A stretch of DNA of 14,095 nt from DASVDK01 sp036562265 [NCBI: Thermodesulfobacteriota bacterium] (GTDB lineage: Bacteria > DASVDK01): NCBI GenBank assembly GCA_036562265.1, contig DATCKS010000253.1:1-14095 (forward strand), written 5' to 3'. The notes beneath the pieces were generated by a model. That model saw only the letters and a list, made by a program, of their open reading frames with translations. It had not been told where the DNA came from and ran no database searches. This document shows, piece after piece, positions 6,412 through 14,095 of the stretch; the stretch's first letter is position 1, and each line of letters begins with the position of its first letter. Made by a program: the position numbers and the translations under genes.

Positions 6412-7520
6412 GCCGGCCCGACGTCGTCATCGCGGGCGCGGGCATCATCGGTTCGGCGCTCGCGCTCGAACTGGCCGACGCCGGCCGCCGGGTGACGGTC
6501 GTCGACCGCGCCGAGCCGGGAGCCGGGGCCTCCTCGGCGGCGGCCGGCATGCTGGTGCCGCAAGGGGAAACCGCGGCCGCCGGTCCCTTCCTCGACCTCG
6601 CCCGCGCCTCGTTGCCGCTCTTCGAACCGCTCGCCGCGAGACTGCGCGACCGGACCGGCGTCGACGTCGAGTTGCGGCAGCCGGGGCTTCTGCGCGTCGC
6701 CCTCGACGAGGGGGAGGCGGCGCACCTCGCCGAGACGGCCGCCCGGCGCCGCGCCGACGGCGACGACGCCCGCTGGCTCGACGCCGCGGAGGCCAGGCGC
6801 CTCGAGCCGGCGCTCTCGCCGCGCGTCCTCGGCGCCCTGCACGATCCGACCCCCTGGCAGGTGGACAACGAGCGGCTGACGCGCGCGCTGGCCGACCTCG
6901 CCCGCGACCGCGGCGTCGAGTTCCGCCTCGGCGCGGCCGTCACCGGGCTCTCGCGCGAGGGGGAGCGTGTGACCGGCCTCGAGACCGAGGCCGGCCCGCT
7001 GCCGGCCGGCGTCACGGTGCTCGCCGCGGGTGCCTGGTCGGCGAGGCTCGCCGCGACGCTCGGCCTCGTCGTCCCGGTGCGGCCGGTGAAGGGGCAGATG
7101 ATCGAAACCCGTCTGCCGGTTGGCCGGCTGCACGCACTCGTCTGGACGGCCGACGCCTATCTCGTGCCGCGCGCCGCGGGGCGCGTGCTGGTCGGCGCGA
7201 CGGTCGAGGAGGCCGGCTTCGACACGCGCGTCACGCTCGGCGCGGTGGCGAGCCTCGCGCGGGCGGCGTGCGACGGCGTTCCCGCCCTGGCGGACGCGGG
7301 GGTCGTCCGCGCGTGGGCGGGGCTCAGGCCCGGCACGCCCGACGGCCTGCCGATCCTCGGCGCCGTGCCGGGGCTTTCGGGGCTCGTCCTCGCGACCGGT
7401 CACTTCCGCAACGGCATCCTCCTCGCCCCGATCACCGCACGGCTGCTCGCCGACCTCATCCTCGACGGGCGGACCTCGCCGCTCCTCGCTCCCTTCACGC
7501 TCGCCCGCTTCGCGGCCTGA
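6408..7520 (+). CDS. thiO: Glycine oxidase ThiO (FAD-dependent, thiazole synthesis)
   Basis: ThiO oxidises glycine with O2 to iminoacetate (dehydroglycine), the donor for the thiazole ring of thiamine made by ThiG. The 370-residue length matches the B. subtilis enzyme. The N-terminal FAD fold shows GAGIIG (10-15) and an acidic strand end in VTVVDRAEPGAGASS. A DAO-family substrate domain follows. The C-terminal signature is LRPGTPDGLPILG and ATGHFRNGILLAP. Arg307 and Arg334 sit where B. subtilis glycine oxidase has Arg302 and Arg329, which bind the substrate carboxylate. The start is GTG 6408, overlapping the ATPase stop as GTGA, so translation is probably coupled. No thiS or thiG is adjacent. 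A related D-amino-acid oxidase or deaminase is an alternative, but the C-terminal signature favours ThiO. Confidence 0.9.
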   Translation: MSRPDVVIAGAGIIGSALALELADAGRRVTVVDRAEPGAGASSAAAGMLVPQGETAAAGPFLDLARASLPLFEPLAARLRDRTGVDVELRQPGLLRVALDEGEAAHLAETAARRRADGDDARWLDAAEARRLEPALSPRVLGALHDPTPWQVDNERLTRALADLARDRGVEFRLGAAVTGLSREGERVTGLETEAGPLPAGVTVLAAGAWSARLAATLGLVVPVRPVKGQMIETRLPVGRLHALVWTADAYLVPRAAGRVLVGATVEEAGFDTRVTLGAVASLARAACDGVPALADAGVVRAWAGLRPGTPDGLPILGAVPGLSGLVLATGHFRNGILLAPITARLLADLILDGRTSPLLAPFTLARFAA

Positions 7521-7529
7521 CGGTCGCGT

Positions 7530-7547
7530 GGGGCGCGCCGGTGCCCC
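7530..7547 (+). terminator. Hairpin just after thiO, possible terminator
   Basis: GGGGCGC (7530-7536) pairs with GTGCCCC (7541-7547), with one G-T wobble and a four-base loop GCCG, starting nine bases after the thiO stop. No T tract follows. It is plausible as the end of the ATPase-thiO transcript. The rest of the gap to 7640 shows no promoter I can defend. Confidence 0.4.
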
Positions 7548-7640
7548 TCCCGTCGGCCCGCAACTTGCTCTCTCGATCCGTGCGTGCGCCGGACGTGGTC
7601 CGGCGATCGGCCGTGCGCCTTTCGCGCGAACGGCCGTCAT

Positions 7641-7676
7641 GGACGGACAGAGTAGGGAGGACGGAAGGAGTAGGGA
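7641..7676 (+). repeat. Two-copy 18-base tandem repeat at the start of the exported-protein gene
   Basis: The units 7641-7658 (GGACGGACAGAGTAGGGA) and 7659-7676 (GGACGGAAGGAGTAGGGA) match at 16 of 18 bases with no gap. The second copy holds the AAGGAG (7665-7670) that serves ATG 7681. Because 18 is a multiple of three, the frame stays open. From an in-frame ATG at 7639 the repeat would read as two similar hexapeptides, DGQSRE and DGRSRD. Confidence 0.8.
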
Positions 7677-7680
7677 CACG

Positions 7681-8373
7681 ATGCAGGTGAATGTGGCAAC
7701 GAACACGACGGCGCTCCTGGCCGCGCTCGGCCTCCTCGCGGCCGCCCCGGCCGCCGCGCAGTCGACGGCCGACCAGCCGGCCTCCCAGACGGCACCGTCG
7801 GGCGGCATGTCGCGGGGCAGCGGCGCCGCGAGCACGATCAGCGACGAGGACCTGCGCGAGTACGCGCGCATCCGGCGGGAGGTCCAGGAGGGTGACGAGC
7901 ACGAGGAGTTGCGGGCCGCGCTCCAACGCGGCGACCTCGAGGGACAGGAGCAGACCCTGAGCACGACGCTCACGGGCCTCGGCTCGTCGATGACGGCCGA
8001 GGAGTTCCAGGAGATCCACCGGCAGGTGCAGAGCGATCCGGAGCTGCGGGCCCGCGTGGAAGAGGAGGCCGGCATGAGCCTGTCGGGCGCGAGCGGCTCG
8101 GAGACGACGCGTCCGGGCGAGGGGGCCCCGCTGCCGTCCGGCGGCCTCGGCACCGGTCCGGCCTCGGTCGAGGGCGGCACGGCTCCAGGTACGCAGGCCC
8201 CCGGACTCGGCCAGGGCGGACCGGCCGTGCCGAGCGGGAGCGAGGGCGGTTCGACCGGGAGCGGCGGCACGAGCGGCTCGGGCGGCGGCAGCGGCTCCGG
8301 CGGTGGCAGCGGCTCGGGCGGCAGCGGTGGCTCGGGCGGCAGCGGCGGCTCGGGCGGAGGCTCTGGCCAGTAG
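7681..8373 (+). CDS. Exported protein with DUF4168-like core and Gly/Ser-rich tail
   Basis: The 230-residue protein begins with a signal peptide: hydrophobic ALLAALGLLAAAPAAA and a likely cut after Ala26 before QST. The n-region from this start has no Lys or Arg, which is unusual. The core at about 53-130 (ISDEDLREYA, then a charged helical stretch, then QSDPELRARVEEEAG) resembles DUF4168 in pattern: an acidic start, helices, and a closing DPELR motif. This is pattern matching, not a search result. Residues 131-184 are Pro/Gly/Ser-rich, and from about 185 the tail is almost only Gly and Ser. ATG 7681 was chosen for AAGGAG ten bases upstream; ATG 7639 would add 14 residues but has no ribosome site. 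Function is unknown. Export and a flexible tail suggest a periplasmic or envelope role. A strong hairpin follows the stop. Confidence 0.75.
   Translation: MQVNVATNTTALLAALGLLAAAPAAAQSTADQPASQTAPSGGMSRGSGAASTISDEDLREYARIRREVQEGDEHEELRAALQRGDLEGQEQTLSTTLTGLGSSMTAEEFQEIHRQVQSDPELRARVEEEAGMSLSGASGSETTRPGEGAPLPSGGLGTGPASVEGGTAPGTQAPGLGQGGPAVPSGSEGGSTGSGGTSGSGGGSGSGGGSGSGGSGGSGGSGGSGGGSGQ
8233..8370 (+). repeat. Gly/Ser codon repeat forming the protein's C-terminal tail
   Basis: From about 8270 the DNA is an imperfect tandem array built of GGCTCGGGCGGC and GGCAGCGGC units, encoding GSGGGSGSGGG and then (GGS)n. The array is in frame to the end of the gene and finishes GGSGQ. The mix of TCG, AGC and TCC serine codons and of GGC and GGT glycine codons shows that it is not a pure DNA slippage tract. 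Expansion or contraction by whole units would keep the frame. Confidence 0.8.
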
Positions 8374-8383
8374 CGCTCACGGC

Positions 8384-8411
8384 CGGGAGGGGGGCCGGCG
8401 TCCCCCTCCCG
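8384..8411 (+). terminator. Strong hairpin after the exported-protein gene, probable terminator
   Basis: The arm 8384-8393 (CGGGAGGGGG) pairs perfectly with 8402-8411. A G-T pair and a C-G pair extend the stem toward a CGGC loop, giving about twelve pairs. It starts ten bases after the stop codon. No T tract follows (ATCTCCGG), but it is the longest uninterrupted stem in the window. Confidence 0.6.
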
Positions 8412-8423
8412 ATCTCCGGTTCG

Positions 8424-8449
8424 GCGGCCCCCGCGCTCGCGCGGGCCGC
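8424..8449 (+). terminator. Second hairpin in tandem, between terminator and next promoter
   Basis: CCGCG (8431-8435) pairs with CGCGG (8440-8444) around a CTCG tetraloop. The stem continues with 8430-8445 and, past a two-C bulge, with 8424-8427 against 8446-8449. It lies 12 bases after the first hairpin. It may reinforce termination or insulate the downstream promoter; in a G+C-rich spacer it could also be chance. Confidence 0.35.
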
Positions 8450-8461
8450 GCTCCTGCCGAA

Positions 8462-8490
8462 TTGCCAGGCTCGCGGGTCCCTGTTAGGGT
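8462..8490 (+). promoter_or_regulatory. Promoter with extended -10 placed against the M20 peptidase start
   Basis: TTGCCA (8462-8467), a 17-base spacer and TAGGGT (8485-8490) form a sigma-70-like promoter, with TG one base before the -10 (8482-8483). Only six bases separate the -10 from ATG 8497, so transcription would begin at or next to the A of the start codon and give a leaderless message. No good Shine-Dalgarno precedes that ATG, which agrees. Confidence 0.55.
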
Positions 8491-8496
8491 GTGAGA

Positions 8497-9639
8497 ATGG
8501 ACCCCCTGCTCGGCTGGCTGCAGGAGCACCGCGCCGACATGATCGCCGCCCTCGCGGCGCTCGTCGACGCGGAGTCTCCCTCCGACTCCCCCGAACACGT
8601 CGAGACCGCCGGCGACCTTCTGGCTCGCGCCGCGACGGATCTCGGCGCCCGCGTCGACCGCGTGCCGTGCGGGCGTGCGGCCCGCGCCGTGCGTGCCCGC
8701 TTCGACGGGGCCGACGCCACGGCCGCGCCGGTCGTCCTCATCGGCCACCTCGACACCGTCTGGCCGCTCGGGACGGTCGAGGCGCGCCCCTTCACCCTCG
8801 ACGGTCACGTGGCGCGCGGTCCCGGCGTCTTCGACATGAAGGCGGGGCTCGTGCAGGGGCTCTTCGCCCTCGCGGCCCTTCGCGCGCTCGGGCGGACGCC
8901 GCCGCGGCCGGTCGTCTTCCTCGCCACCGGCGACGAGGAGCGGGGCAGCCTGCAGAGCCGGCCCGTGGTGGAGGCCGAGGCGCGCGGAGCCGCTGCCGCG
9001 CTCATCCTCGAGCCGGCGGCGGGCGAGCGCGGCGCGCTCAAGACCGGGCGCAAGGGGGTCGGCCTCTACACCCTCCGCGTCACCGGGCGCGCGGCCCATG
9101 CCGGTCTCGAGCCGGAGAAGGGGGTGAGCGCGGTCGAGGAGATGGCGCGCGTGATCCTCGCCTGCCACGCCCTCACCGACTTCGGTCGGGGGACGACGGT
9201 GAACGTCGGGGTGGTGTCGGGCGGCACGCGGCCGAATGTCGTCGCCGCCGAGGCCAGGGCCGACCTGGACGTGCGCGTCTCGAGCCGCGCCGAGGCCGAC
9301 CGCGTCGACGCGGCGATCCGGGCGCTTCGCCCCGCGCACCCCGACGCGCGGATCGAGGTCGAAGGCGGCCTCAACCGCCCGCCGATGGAGCGCACCGAGG
9401 GGACCGCTCGCCTGTTCTCGCTCGCGCGACGTGCGGCCGCCGACCTCGGGCTCCCCGAGCCCGACGAGGCGTCGGTCGGCGGCGGCAGCGACGGCAACTT
9501 CACCTCCGCGCTCGGCGTCCCGACGCTCGACGGCCTGGGCCCCATCGGCGACGGCGCCCATGCCCTGCACGAGCACGTCCGGGTCGACCGGATGCCGGAG
9601 CGGGCGGCGCTCCTGGCGCGGTTGATCGAGATGATCTGA
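8497..9639 (+). CDS. M20 family metallopeptidase (carboxypeptidase G2-like)
   Basis: The 380-residue protein is a zinc-dependent amidohydrolase/peptidase of family M20 with the usual inserted dimerisation domain. Metal and catalytic residues are readable by family pattern: His84 in GHLDTVW, bridging Asp113 in FDMKAG, base Glu147 and ligand Glu148 in GDEERGS, Glu172 in ILEPA, and His355 in GAHALHEHV. The dimerisation domain runs from about 185 to 300 and includes TGRAAHAGLEPEKGVSAV and GGTRPNVVA. The late GGGSDGNFTS motif is typical. The layout is closest to glutamate carboxypeptidase (CPG2); the substrate is unknown, an N-acyl amino acid or folate-like amide being possible. It has no signal peptide, so it is probably cytosolic. 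ATG 8497 is preferred to GTG 8491 because the promoter -10 ends at 8490. It ends two bases before tilS, so the two genes form an operon. Confidence 0.9.
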   Translation: MDPLLGWLQEHRADMIAALAALVDAESPSDSPEHVETAGDLLARAATDLGARVDRVPCGRAARAVRARFDGADATAAPVVLIGHLDTVWPLGTVEARPFTLDGHVARGPGVFDMKAGLVQGLFALAALRALGRTPPRPVVFLATGDEERGSLQSRPVVEAEARGAAAALILEPAAGERGALKTGRKGVGLYTLRVTGRAAHAGLEPEKGVSAVEEMARVILACHALTDFGRGTTVNVGVVSGGTRPNVVAAEARADLDVRVSSRAEADRVDAAIRALRPAHPDARIEVEGGLNRPPMERTEGTARLFSLARRAAADLGLPEPDEASVGGGSDGNFTSALGVPTLDGLGPIGDGAHALHEHVRVDRMPERAALLARLIEMI

Positions 9640-9641
9640 CC

Positions 9642-10739
9642 ATGGCCGCGGGGCTCCTCGCGCGGGTCGAGCGGGCCGTGCGCGAGGGGCAACTCCTCGC
9701 GGCGGGCGAGCGCTGCCTCGTGGCGGTGTCGGGCGGGCCGGACTCGGTGGCCCTCCTCGACTTCCTCGCCGCCCTCGCGCCGCGTCTTGGGGTGGGGCTC
9801 GTCGTCGGGCACGTGGACCACGGCCTCAGAGGCGCCGAGGGGCGCGAGGCGGCCCTCCTCGTCGCGCGGCTCGCCGCGGAGCGCGGCCTGCCGTACCGCG
9901 AGGCGCGCCTGCCCCCGTTGCCGCCCGGGGCGCCGATGCCGGGCGAGGCGACGCTCCGGCGGGCCCGCTACGCCGCCCTGGCGCGCCTCGCGCGGGGGGC
10001 GGGGTGCGGCGTCGTGGCGGTGGCGCACACCCGGGACGACCAGGCCGAGACGGTGCTCCTGCGGCTCCTCAGGGGGACGGGGCTCAAGGGCCTCGGCGGG
10101 ATGGCCCCCTCCCGGAGCCTGCCCGACCCCGATGGAGGCCCTCCGCTGCGGCTCATCCGGCCGCTGCTCGACGTCGCGCGGGCGGACCTCGCGGCGCGTG
10201 TTGCCGAGCGGGGGCTGCCGACCCATCCCGACCCGACGAATACCGACCGCCGCTGGCTCAGGAACGCCCTCCGCCTGGACCTCATGCCGCCGCTCCGTGA
10301 GCGGGTGAACGCGCGGCTCGACGAGGCGCTGGCGGCGACTGCGGCGATCGCCCGCGACGAGGAGGCGGTCCTCGCCGAACTCGCCGAGGCGGCCTACGGC
10401 CGGGTGCTCCTGGCCGCCGAGCCGCAGGCGGTCCGGCTGTCCGCCACGGGGCTCGCCGCGCTCCCGGTCGCGCTCCAGCGCCGGGTGCTCCGTCTGGCCG
10501 GCAGCCGGGCGGCCCCCGAGGCGCCGGCCCCCTCCTTTGCCCAGGTGGAGGCCGCGCGCCGCCTCCTCGCCGGGCGCCGGGCGGCCGGCCGGGGTCGGTC
10601 GGTCGGGGGGCCGGTGCGATGGCCGGGCCGGGTGGCCGTGTCGCTCGAGCGCGGCGTCCTGGAGGTGGCGGGGCGGGTTCCGGCGAGAACCGGACGGGCG
10701 CGGCCAGGCCCGGATCGGGCCGCCGGTACCGGTCCGTAA
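9642..10739 (+). CDS. tilS: tRNA(Ile)-lysidine synthetase TilS
   Basis: TilS joins lysine to C34 of the CAU anticodon of tRNA-Ile2, using ATP, so that it reads AUA and is charged with isoleucine. The N-terminal N-type ATP pyrophosphatase domain has the PP-loop SGGPDS (30-35), then HVDHGLRG, ATLRRARYAAL, AHTRDDQAETVLLRLLRG and the LRNALR segment, all characteristic of TilS. At 365 residues it is shorter than E. coli TilS (about 430). The region after about 215 keeps a middle helical domain, but I see no clear TilS C-terminal domain, and the last 25 residues are Arg/Pro/Gly-rich and probably disordered. ATG 9642 lies two bases after the M20 stop with no separate ribosome site, suggesting coupling. 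The ftsH promoter starts one base after its stop. Confidence 0.93.
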   Translation: MAAGLLARVERAVREGQLLAAGERCLVAVSGGPDSVALLDFLAALAPRLGVGLVVGHVDHGLRGAEGREAALLVARLAAERGLPYREARLPPLPPGAPMPGEATLRRARYAALARLARGAGCGVVAVAHTRDDQAETVLLRLLRGTGLKGLGGMAPSRSLPDPDGGPPLRLIRPLLDVARADLAARVAERGLPTHPDPTNTDRRWLRNALRLDLMPPLRERVNARLDEALAATAAIARDEEAVLAELAEAAYGRVLLAAEPQAVRLSATGLAALPVALQRRVLRLAGSRAAPEAPAPSFAQVEAARRLLAGRRAAGRGRSVGGPVRWPGRVAVSLERGVLEVAGRVPARTGRARPGPDRAAGTGP

Positions 10740-10740
10740 C

Positions 10741-10769
10741 TTGTGACAGGGGGCCGGTTCTGCTATAAG
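10741..10769 (+). promoter_or_regulatory. Promoter of ftsH, extended -10
   Basis: TTGTGA (10741-10746), a 17-base spacer and TATAAG (10764-10769) preceded by TGC form an extended -10 sigma-70 promoter, starting one base after the tilS stop. Transcription should begin near 10776, giving a 5' leader of roughly 67 bases before GTG 10843. A five-pair hairpin, CACGC/GCGTG (10774-10788), lies right at the predicted 5' end and could affect message stability. I saw no sigma-32 type -35 (CTTGAA), so heat-shock control is not evident. Confidence 0.7.
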
Positions 10770-10830
10770 AACGCACGCCCGAAGCGTGTCGGTCCGGATG
10801 ATGCAGACCGCGTTTCGGGTCCCGCGGTGC

Positions 10831-10839
10831 AAGGGGGAG
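10831..10839 (+). promoter_or_regulatory. Ribosome binding site that sets the GTG start of ftsH
   Basis: The purine run AAGGGGGAG ends three bases before GTG 10843. From that GTG the protein begins [11 protein letters not shown], matching the usual FtsH N-terminus. In-frame ATGs at 10798 and 10801 would add a 15- or 14-residue polar stretch with no ribosome site. Confidence 0.6.
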
Positions 10840-10842
10840 TCG

Positions 10843-12759
<1,917 letters not shown>

Positions 12760-12817
12760 CCGTTCCCCGACGCGCTGCCTTCCCGCACCGGACCCGGGGC
12801 TCGGCGCGAGAGCACTT

Positions 12818-12823
12818 CGGAGG
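12818..12823 (+). promoter_or_regulatory. Ribosome binding site that sets the GTG start of folP
   Basis: CGGAGG lies five bases before GTG 12829. An ATG at 12827-12829 overlaps this codon but is in another frame, so the GTG is the start. The rest of the 69-base ftsH-folP gap has no convincing promoter or terminator, so folP is probably read from the ftsH transcript. Confidence 0.65.
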
Positions 12824-12828
12824 CCCAT

Positions 12829-13683
12829 GTGCCGAACGTGCTGGAGTTCCGCGGCGGCAAGCGCCTGGTGATCGGGGAACGCCCGCTCGTCATGGGCGTC
12901 CTCAACGTCACGCCCGACTCCTTCAGTGACGGCGGACTCTACCTCGACCCGGACGCCGCGGTGGCGCGCGGCCGCGCGCTCGCGGCCGAGGGGGCGGACC
13001 TGATCGACGTCGGCGGGGAGTCGACGCGGCCGGGCGGCGTCCCGGTGTCGGCCGCCGAGGAGATCGCCCGGATCCTGCCGGTGATCGAGCGGCTCGCCGG
13101 GGAGGTGCCGGTGCCGCTGTCGGTGGACACCTACCGGGCGGCCACGGCCGCCCGGGCGCTCGACGCCGGCGCCGACATCGTGAACGACGTGACCGCGCTC
13201 AGGGCCGACCCGGAACTGGCGGCCGTGGCCGCCCGGCGCGGGGCCGCGGTGGTCCTCATGCACTCGACCGGCCTGCCGGGACACTTCCACGACGCCGCGA
13301 ACCTCGGCGCGCCGCTGCCGCGCGTGCTCGACGACCTCAAGGAGGCCGCGGCCCGCGCGCGCGCCGCCGGGATCGCGGCCGACCGGATCTTCCTCGACCC
13401 CGGGATCGGCTTCGGCAAGACCCTGGCCGAGAACCTCGTCCTGGTGCGCGAGGTGGGACGGATCCGGGCGCTCGGCTACCCGGTGGTCCTCGGGCCGTCC
13501 ATGAAGTCCTTCATCGCCCGGACCCTCGACGAGTCGGACATGCGCGCGAGGGCCCACGGGACCGCGGCCGCCGTGGCGATCGCCGCGTTCCTCGGGGTCG
13601 ACGTGATCCGGGTCCACGACGTCGCGACCATGCGGCGCGTCGCGCAGGTCGCCCACGCCGTTCGATCGGCGCCGGACGCGTAG
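12829..13683 (+). CDS. folP: Dihydropteroate synthase FolP
   Basis: FolP condenses p-aminobenzoate with 6-hydroxymethyl-dihydropterin pyrophosphate in folate synthesis and is the sulfonamide target. The 284-residue TIM barrel shows the family blocks in order: NVTPDSFSDGG (26-36), GGESTRPG (62-69), SVDTY (98-102), VNDV (118-121), DPGIGFGKT (190-198) and RVHD (261-264, Arg261 and His263). Two blocks depart from the norm. The SRK motif before the C-terminal helices reads GPSMKSFI, so the conserved Arg (E. coli Arg220) is Met225 while Lys226 is kept. After MH the usual M-x-G-x-P-x-x-M-Q reads STGLPGHFHD. The enzyme may still be active, with altered loop contacts, or may be a divergent paralogue. 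It lies between ftsH and cdaA, with four bases between its stop and the cdaA ATG. Confidence 0.93.
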   Translation: MPNVLEFRGGKRLVIGERPLVMGVLNVTPDSFSDGGLYLDPDAAVARGRALAAEGADLIDVGGESTRPGGVPVSAAEEIARILPVIERLAGEVPVPLSVDTYRAATAARALDAGADIVNDVTALRADPELAAVAARRGAAVVLMHSTGLPGHFHDAANLGAPLPRVLDDLKEAAARARAAGIAADRIFLDPGIGFGKTLAENLVLVREVGRIRALGYPVVLGPSMKSFIARTLDESDMRARAHGTAAAVAIAAFLGVDVIRVHDVATMRRVAQVAHAVRSAPDA

Positions 13684-13687
13684 CGGC

Positions 13688-14095
13688 ATGCTGCGGGACC
13701 TGCTCACGAGCGTCCGCTGGGTGGACCTGGTCGACATCGCCGTCGTGGCGTTCGTCTTCTACCGGCTCATGGTGCTCATCAAGGGGACGCGGGCGGTCCA
13801 GATCCTCACGGGCCTCGCGATCGTCTTCCTCGTCTTCCACGTGGCGGAGACCTTCCGCCTGCTGACGCTCGAGTGGATCCTCTCCAACTTCCTCTCGTCG
13901 ATCATCCTCGTGATCATCGTCGTGTTCCAGGCCGACATCCGGCGCGCGCTCGCGCAGGTCGCCAGGAGCCCCTTCCTCTTCGGCTTCGGCGCCCTGGGGG
14001 AGGACTCGGTCCTCGACGAGGTCGTGAAGGCGGCCGTCGCGATGGGGGCGGAGCGGATGGGGGGGCTCATCGCCATCGAGCGACGAACCGGGCTC
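13688..14095 (+). CDS. cdaA: Diadenylate cyclase CdaA, 3' end outside the window
   Basis: CdaA makes the second messenger c-di-AMP from two ATP at the inner membrane. The visible 136 codons encode three membrane helices, at about residues 12-34, 38-56 and 64-84. These are followed by FQADIRRALAQVAR (the FQPELRRALEQ-like segment typical of CdaA) and the first strand and helix of the DisA_N cyclase domain, ending in LIAIERRTGL, which matches the family's IVFERxTGL. The catalytic DGA and RHR motifs would lie beyond the window, so activity cannot be judged. The start ATG is four bases after the folP stop, without an obvious ribosome site, suggesting translational coupling. In related lineages cdaR/ybbR and glmM follow, linking c-di-AMP to cell-wall precursor supply. 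Confidence 0.93.
   Translation, partial: MLRDLLTSVRWVDLVDIAVVAFVFYRLMVLIKGTRAVQILTGLAIVFLVFHVAETFRLLTLEWILSNFLSSIILVIIVVFQADIRRALAQVARSPFLFGFGALGEDSVLDEVVKAAVAMGAERMGGLIAIERRTGL

Noticed and set aside
6297-8270. 657-codon open frame on the minus strand across thiO and the exported-protein gene
   Set aside because: It opposes thiO, whose motifs are unambiguous, and reads as Arg/Pro/Gly-rich composition with no recognisable domain.
8270-8370. CRISPR-like or regulatory direct repeats
   Set aside because: The repeat is contiguous, in frame and coding for Gly/Ser; there are no spacers.

Overview
The window is strongly G+C-rich bacterial DNA with dense coding, several GTG starts, four-base ATGA/GTGA gene overlaps and a tRNA with its CCA encoded. 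The gene set (esterase-linked peptide-type ABC transporter; tilS-ftsH-folP-cdaA block) fits a high-GC, probably soil or subsurface Gram-negative lineage such as Methylomirabilota/Rokubacteria or a deltaproteobacterial relative. That placement is inference from gene content and order, not from a marker tree. I see no CRISPR array, insertion sequence, integrase, phage gene or rRNA.

Region 1 (1-4858, + strand) is the 3' part of an operon. It holds a CocE/NonD-type hydrolase cut by the window edge, a family-5 solute-binding protein with a signal peptide, and two inner-membrane permeases of the DppB and DppC types. Junctions are ATGA overlaps or a 21-base gap. No ATPase is present here, so the cognate ATPases should lie upstream of the window or elsewhere. 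The operon ends in a 163-base convergent interval (4859-5021) with three inverted repeats that may end transcription from both sides.

Region 2 (5022-7520) has a small unrecognised protein on the minus strand. Divergent from it is a tRNA with anticodon CAU behind a near-consensus sigma-70 promoter. Then come a compact ABC ATPase and, overlapping it by four bases, thiO (glycine oxidase for thiazole synthesis).

Region 3 (7521-8496) encodes an exported protein with a DUF4168-like core and a Gly/Ser-only tail. An 18-base near-perfect tandem duplication precedes its start, and strong hairpins follow its stop. A promoter with an extended -10 then sits directly against the next gene.

Region 4 (8497-14095) is a housekeeping run: an M20 metallopeptidase related to carboxypeptidase G2, tilS (tRNA-Ile lysidine synthetase), ftsH (membrane AAA+ protease) with its own extended -10 promoter, folP (dihydropteroate synthase) and the start of cdaA (diadenylate cyclase). 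Genes from tilS onward match an order known from several Gram-negative lineages, in which cdaR/ybbR and glmM usually follow cdaA.

I did not find a convincing undescribed system. The points most worth checking are altered key residues in the hydrolase (Asp replaced by Gly) and in FolP (Arg of the SRK motif replaced by Met), the orphan ATPase-thiO pair, the tandem duplication at the exported protein's start, and promoters that would give leaderless or nearly leaderless transcripts.
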